Assembly: GCA_026388865.1 (NCBI GenBank)
Contig: JAPLIX010000194.1
Span: 422 to 6,433, forward strand
Direction: 5' to 3'
Source of the DNA: Pseudomonadota bacterium
Lineage (GTDB): Bacteria > Desulfobacterota > WTBG01 > CAIYCZ01
DNA: 6,012 nt
Made by a program: the position numbers and the translations under genes. This document shows positions 5,394 through 6,012 of this stretch, in pieces. Under the pieces are notes generated by a model. The model saw only the letters and a list, made by a program, of their open reading frames with translations, searched no databases and was not told the DNA's origin. The number at the start of each line of letters is the position of its first letter. The first letter of the stretch is position 1.

Positions 5394-6012
5394 GTATTTA
5401 CCCCGGCCTTTTCCAGAAGTATTCCCTCCAGAAGCCCGGCATCGCTTACCGACAGTTCCTGAACATTGAGCAACGCCATAATGGTCAATACAATAGCAGT
5501 CCCGGCAATAATAACTATTTCCCGACCTAGCTCGAGCCCCGGCAAATCAATCCTTTCTTTAGAATGAAGATTAACAATCATATTATAAAGATAATTTAGA
5601 TAATTATAAAACAAAATATGTTTATTCACCACATCTATATCGTAATCAATGAGCTTCAGATCCATTGCTGCAAGGGTGGTAACAGTGCCGGCTGTTCCGA
5701 TAATGCGGACGTTTTGATAGTTACTTTTAATTAAATTAATTATGATATTACTGCTAGTTAAAATAATTGATCTGATGGTATGGTTTAAAATATCGAGGTC
5801 ATCTTTCAGGGGTGGATCGTGCTGTAAATACTGTTCGGCAATAGTGACAACCCCAAGGGGAATACTTTCTACACACTCTATTGACTGGTTGCTGGTAAGA
5901 ATAAGCTCTGTGCTTCCTCCGCCAATATCGAGGATAAGCGACAGATTATGGGTATCGTTAAAAACAGACTGAACACCTTTCAGGGAAAGGCTCGCTTCTT
6001 CCTCTCCGGTTA
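5390..6012 (-). CDS. Exopolyphosphatase / pppGpp phosphatase (Ppx/GppA family), short form, C-terminal 206 residues
   Basis: The minus-strand frame is open from the window edge (first full codon at 6010) to the TGA at 5390-5392; the N-terminus lies beyond the window. The methionine at 5665 is internal, since family motifs precede it. In the visible fragment, GEEEA is at residues 2-6, the phosphate-binding DIGGGSTEL at 28-36, SIPLGVVTIAE at 49-59 and GTAGTVTTLAAMDL at 105-118. Near the end come ERIDLPG, AGTAIVL and SDAGLLEGIL. Asp28 and Glu35 are spaced like the catalytic Asp141/Glu148 of the Aquifex enzyme (from memory). The protein stops soon after SDAGLLEGIL, so it is the two-domain form lacking the C-terminal HD-like region of E. 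coli Ppx. Family members hydrolyse polyphosphate from its end, or convert pppGpp to ppGpp; which applies here is not visible. The stretch around residues 80-100 (Ile/Asn/Ser-rich) is AT-rich and family-variable. The guaB promoter overlaps its stop codon. Confidence 0.93.
   Translation of the reverse strand, partial: TGEEEASLSLKGVQSVFNDTHNLSLILDIGGGSTELILTSNQSIECVESIPLGVVTIAEQYLQHDPPLKDDLDILNHTIRSIILTSSNIIINLIKSNYQNVRIIGTAGTVTTLAAMDLKLIDYDIDVVNKHILFYNYLNYLYNMIVNLHSKERIDLPGLELGREIVIIAGTAIVLTIMALLNVQELSVSDAGLLEGILLEKAGVNT

Noticed and set aside
5390..5665. A separate 91-residue small protein starting at the ATG at 5665
   Set aside because: The frame continues upstream without a stop to the window edge and encodes DIGGGSTE and other Ppx/GppA motifs; the ATG is an internal Met in GTVTTLAAMDL.
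5742..5972. 76-codon plus-strand frame opposite the Ppx/GppA gene
   Set aside because: The minus-strand frame is open across it and carries clear family motifs, so the plus frame is a shadow.
1..6012. CRISPR arrays, insertion sequences, tRNA or rRNA genes
   Set aside because: No regularly spaced repeats, transposase-like frames, terminal repeats or tRNA-like cloverleaf sequences were seen on either strand.

Overview
This 6,012-base window comes from a bacterial chromosome of moderate GC content with AT-rich intergenic gaps. Every gene I can support is on the minus strand, so the reading order of the genes runs from the right end to the left. From right to left they are: the C-terminal part of a short-form Ppx/GppA phosphatase (cut by the window edge), guaB (IMP dehydrogenase), guaA (GMP synthase), a CoA-acylating methylmalonate-semialdehyde dehydrogenase, and the first 36 codons of an isocitrate/isopropylmalate dehydrogenase family protein. 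Such a gene set fits several Gram-negative or anaerobic lineages (for example Desulfobacterota, Nitrospirota or anammox Planctomycetota). The sequence alone does not let me choose among them.

Right half (about 2117-6012): a guanine-nucleotide block. GuaB oxidises IMP to XMP and GuaA aminates XMP to GMP, so the pair is the complete IMP-to-GMP branch. The upstream Ppx/GppA family member may act on polyphosphate or pppGpp. A consensus-like sigma-70 promoter for guaB has its -35 hexamer overlapping the ppx stop codon. The guaB leader (5270-5389) and the guaB-guaA gap (3668-3805) each carry a terminator-like hairpin just upstream of a start codon, and the gap also carries a second hairpin.

Left half (1-2116): a catabolic block. 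The methylmalonate-semialdehyde dehydrogenase has a strong ribosome binding site, a leader rich in small repeats, and a textbook intrinsic terminator downstream. The dehydrogenase of the isocitrate/isopropylmalate family begins after that terminator.

The proteins are ordinary housekeeping and catabolic enzymes, and I see no defence, mobile or novel multi-gene system. The most interesting signal is non-coding. Three hairpins share a similar tail (CTATTTTATTAC or a close variant). One is a normal gene-end terminator, while the other two sit in the leaders of guaB and guaA, where they would stop transcription before the gene unless relieved. Both leaders also contain an upstream C-rich segment that could compete for the 3' arm of the hairpin. 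This would fit attenuation control of GMP synthesis, but it is inferred from sequence only.
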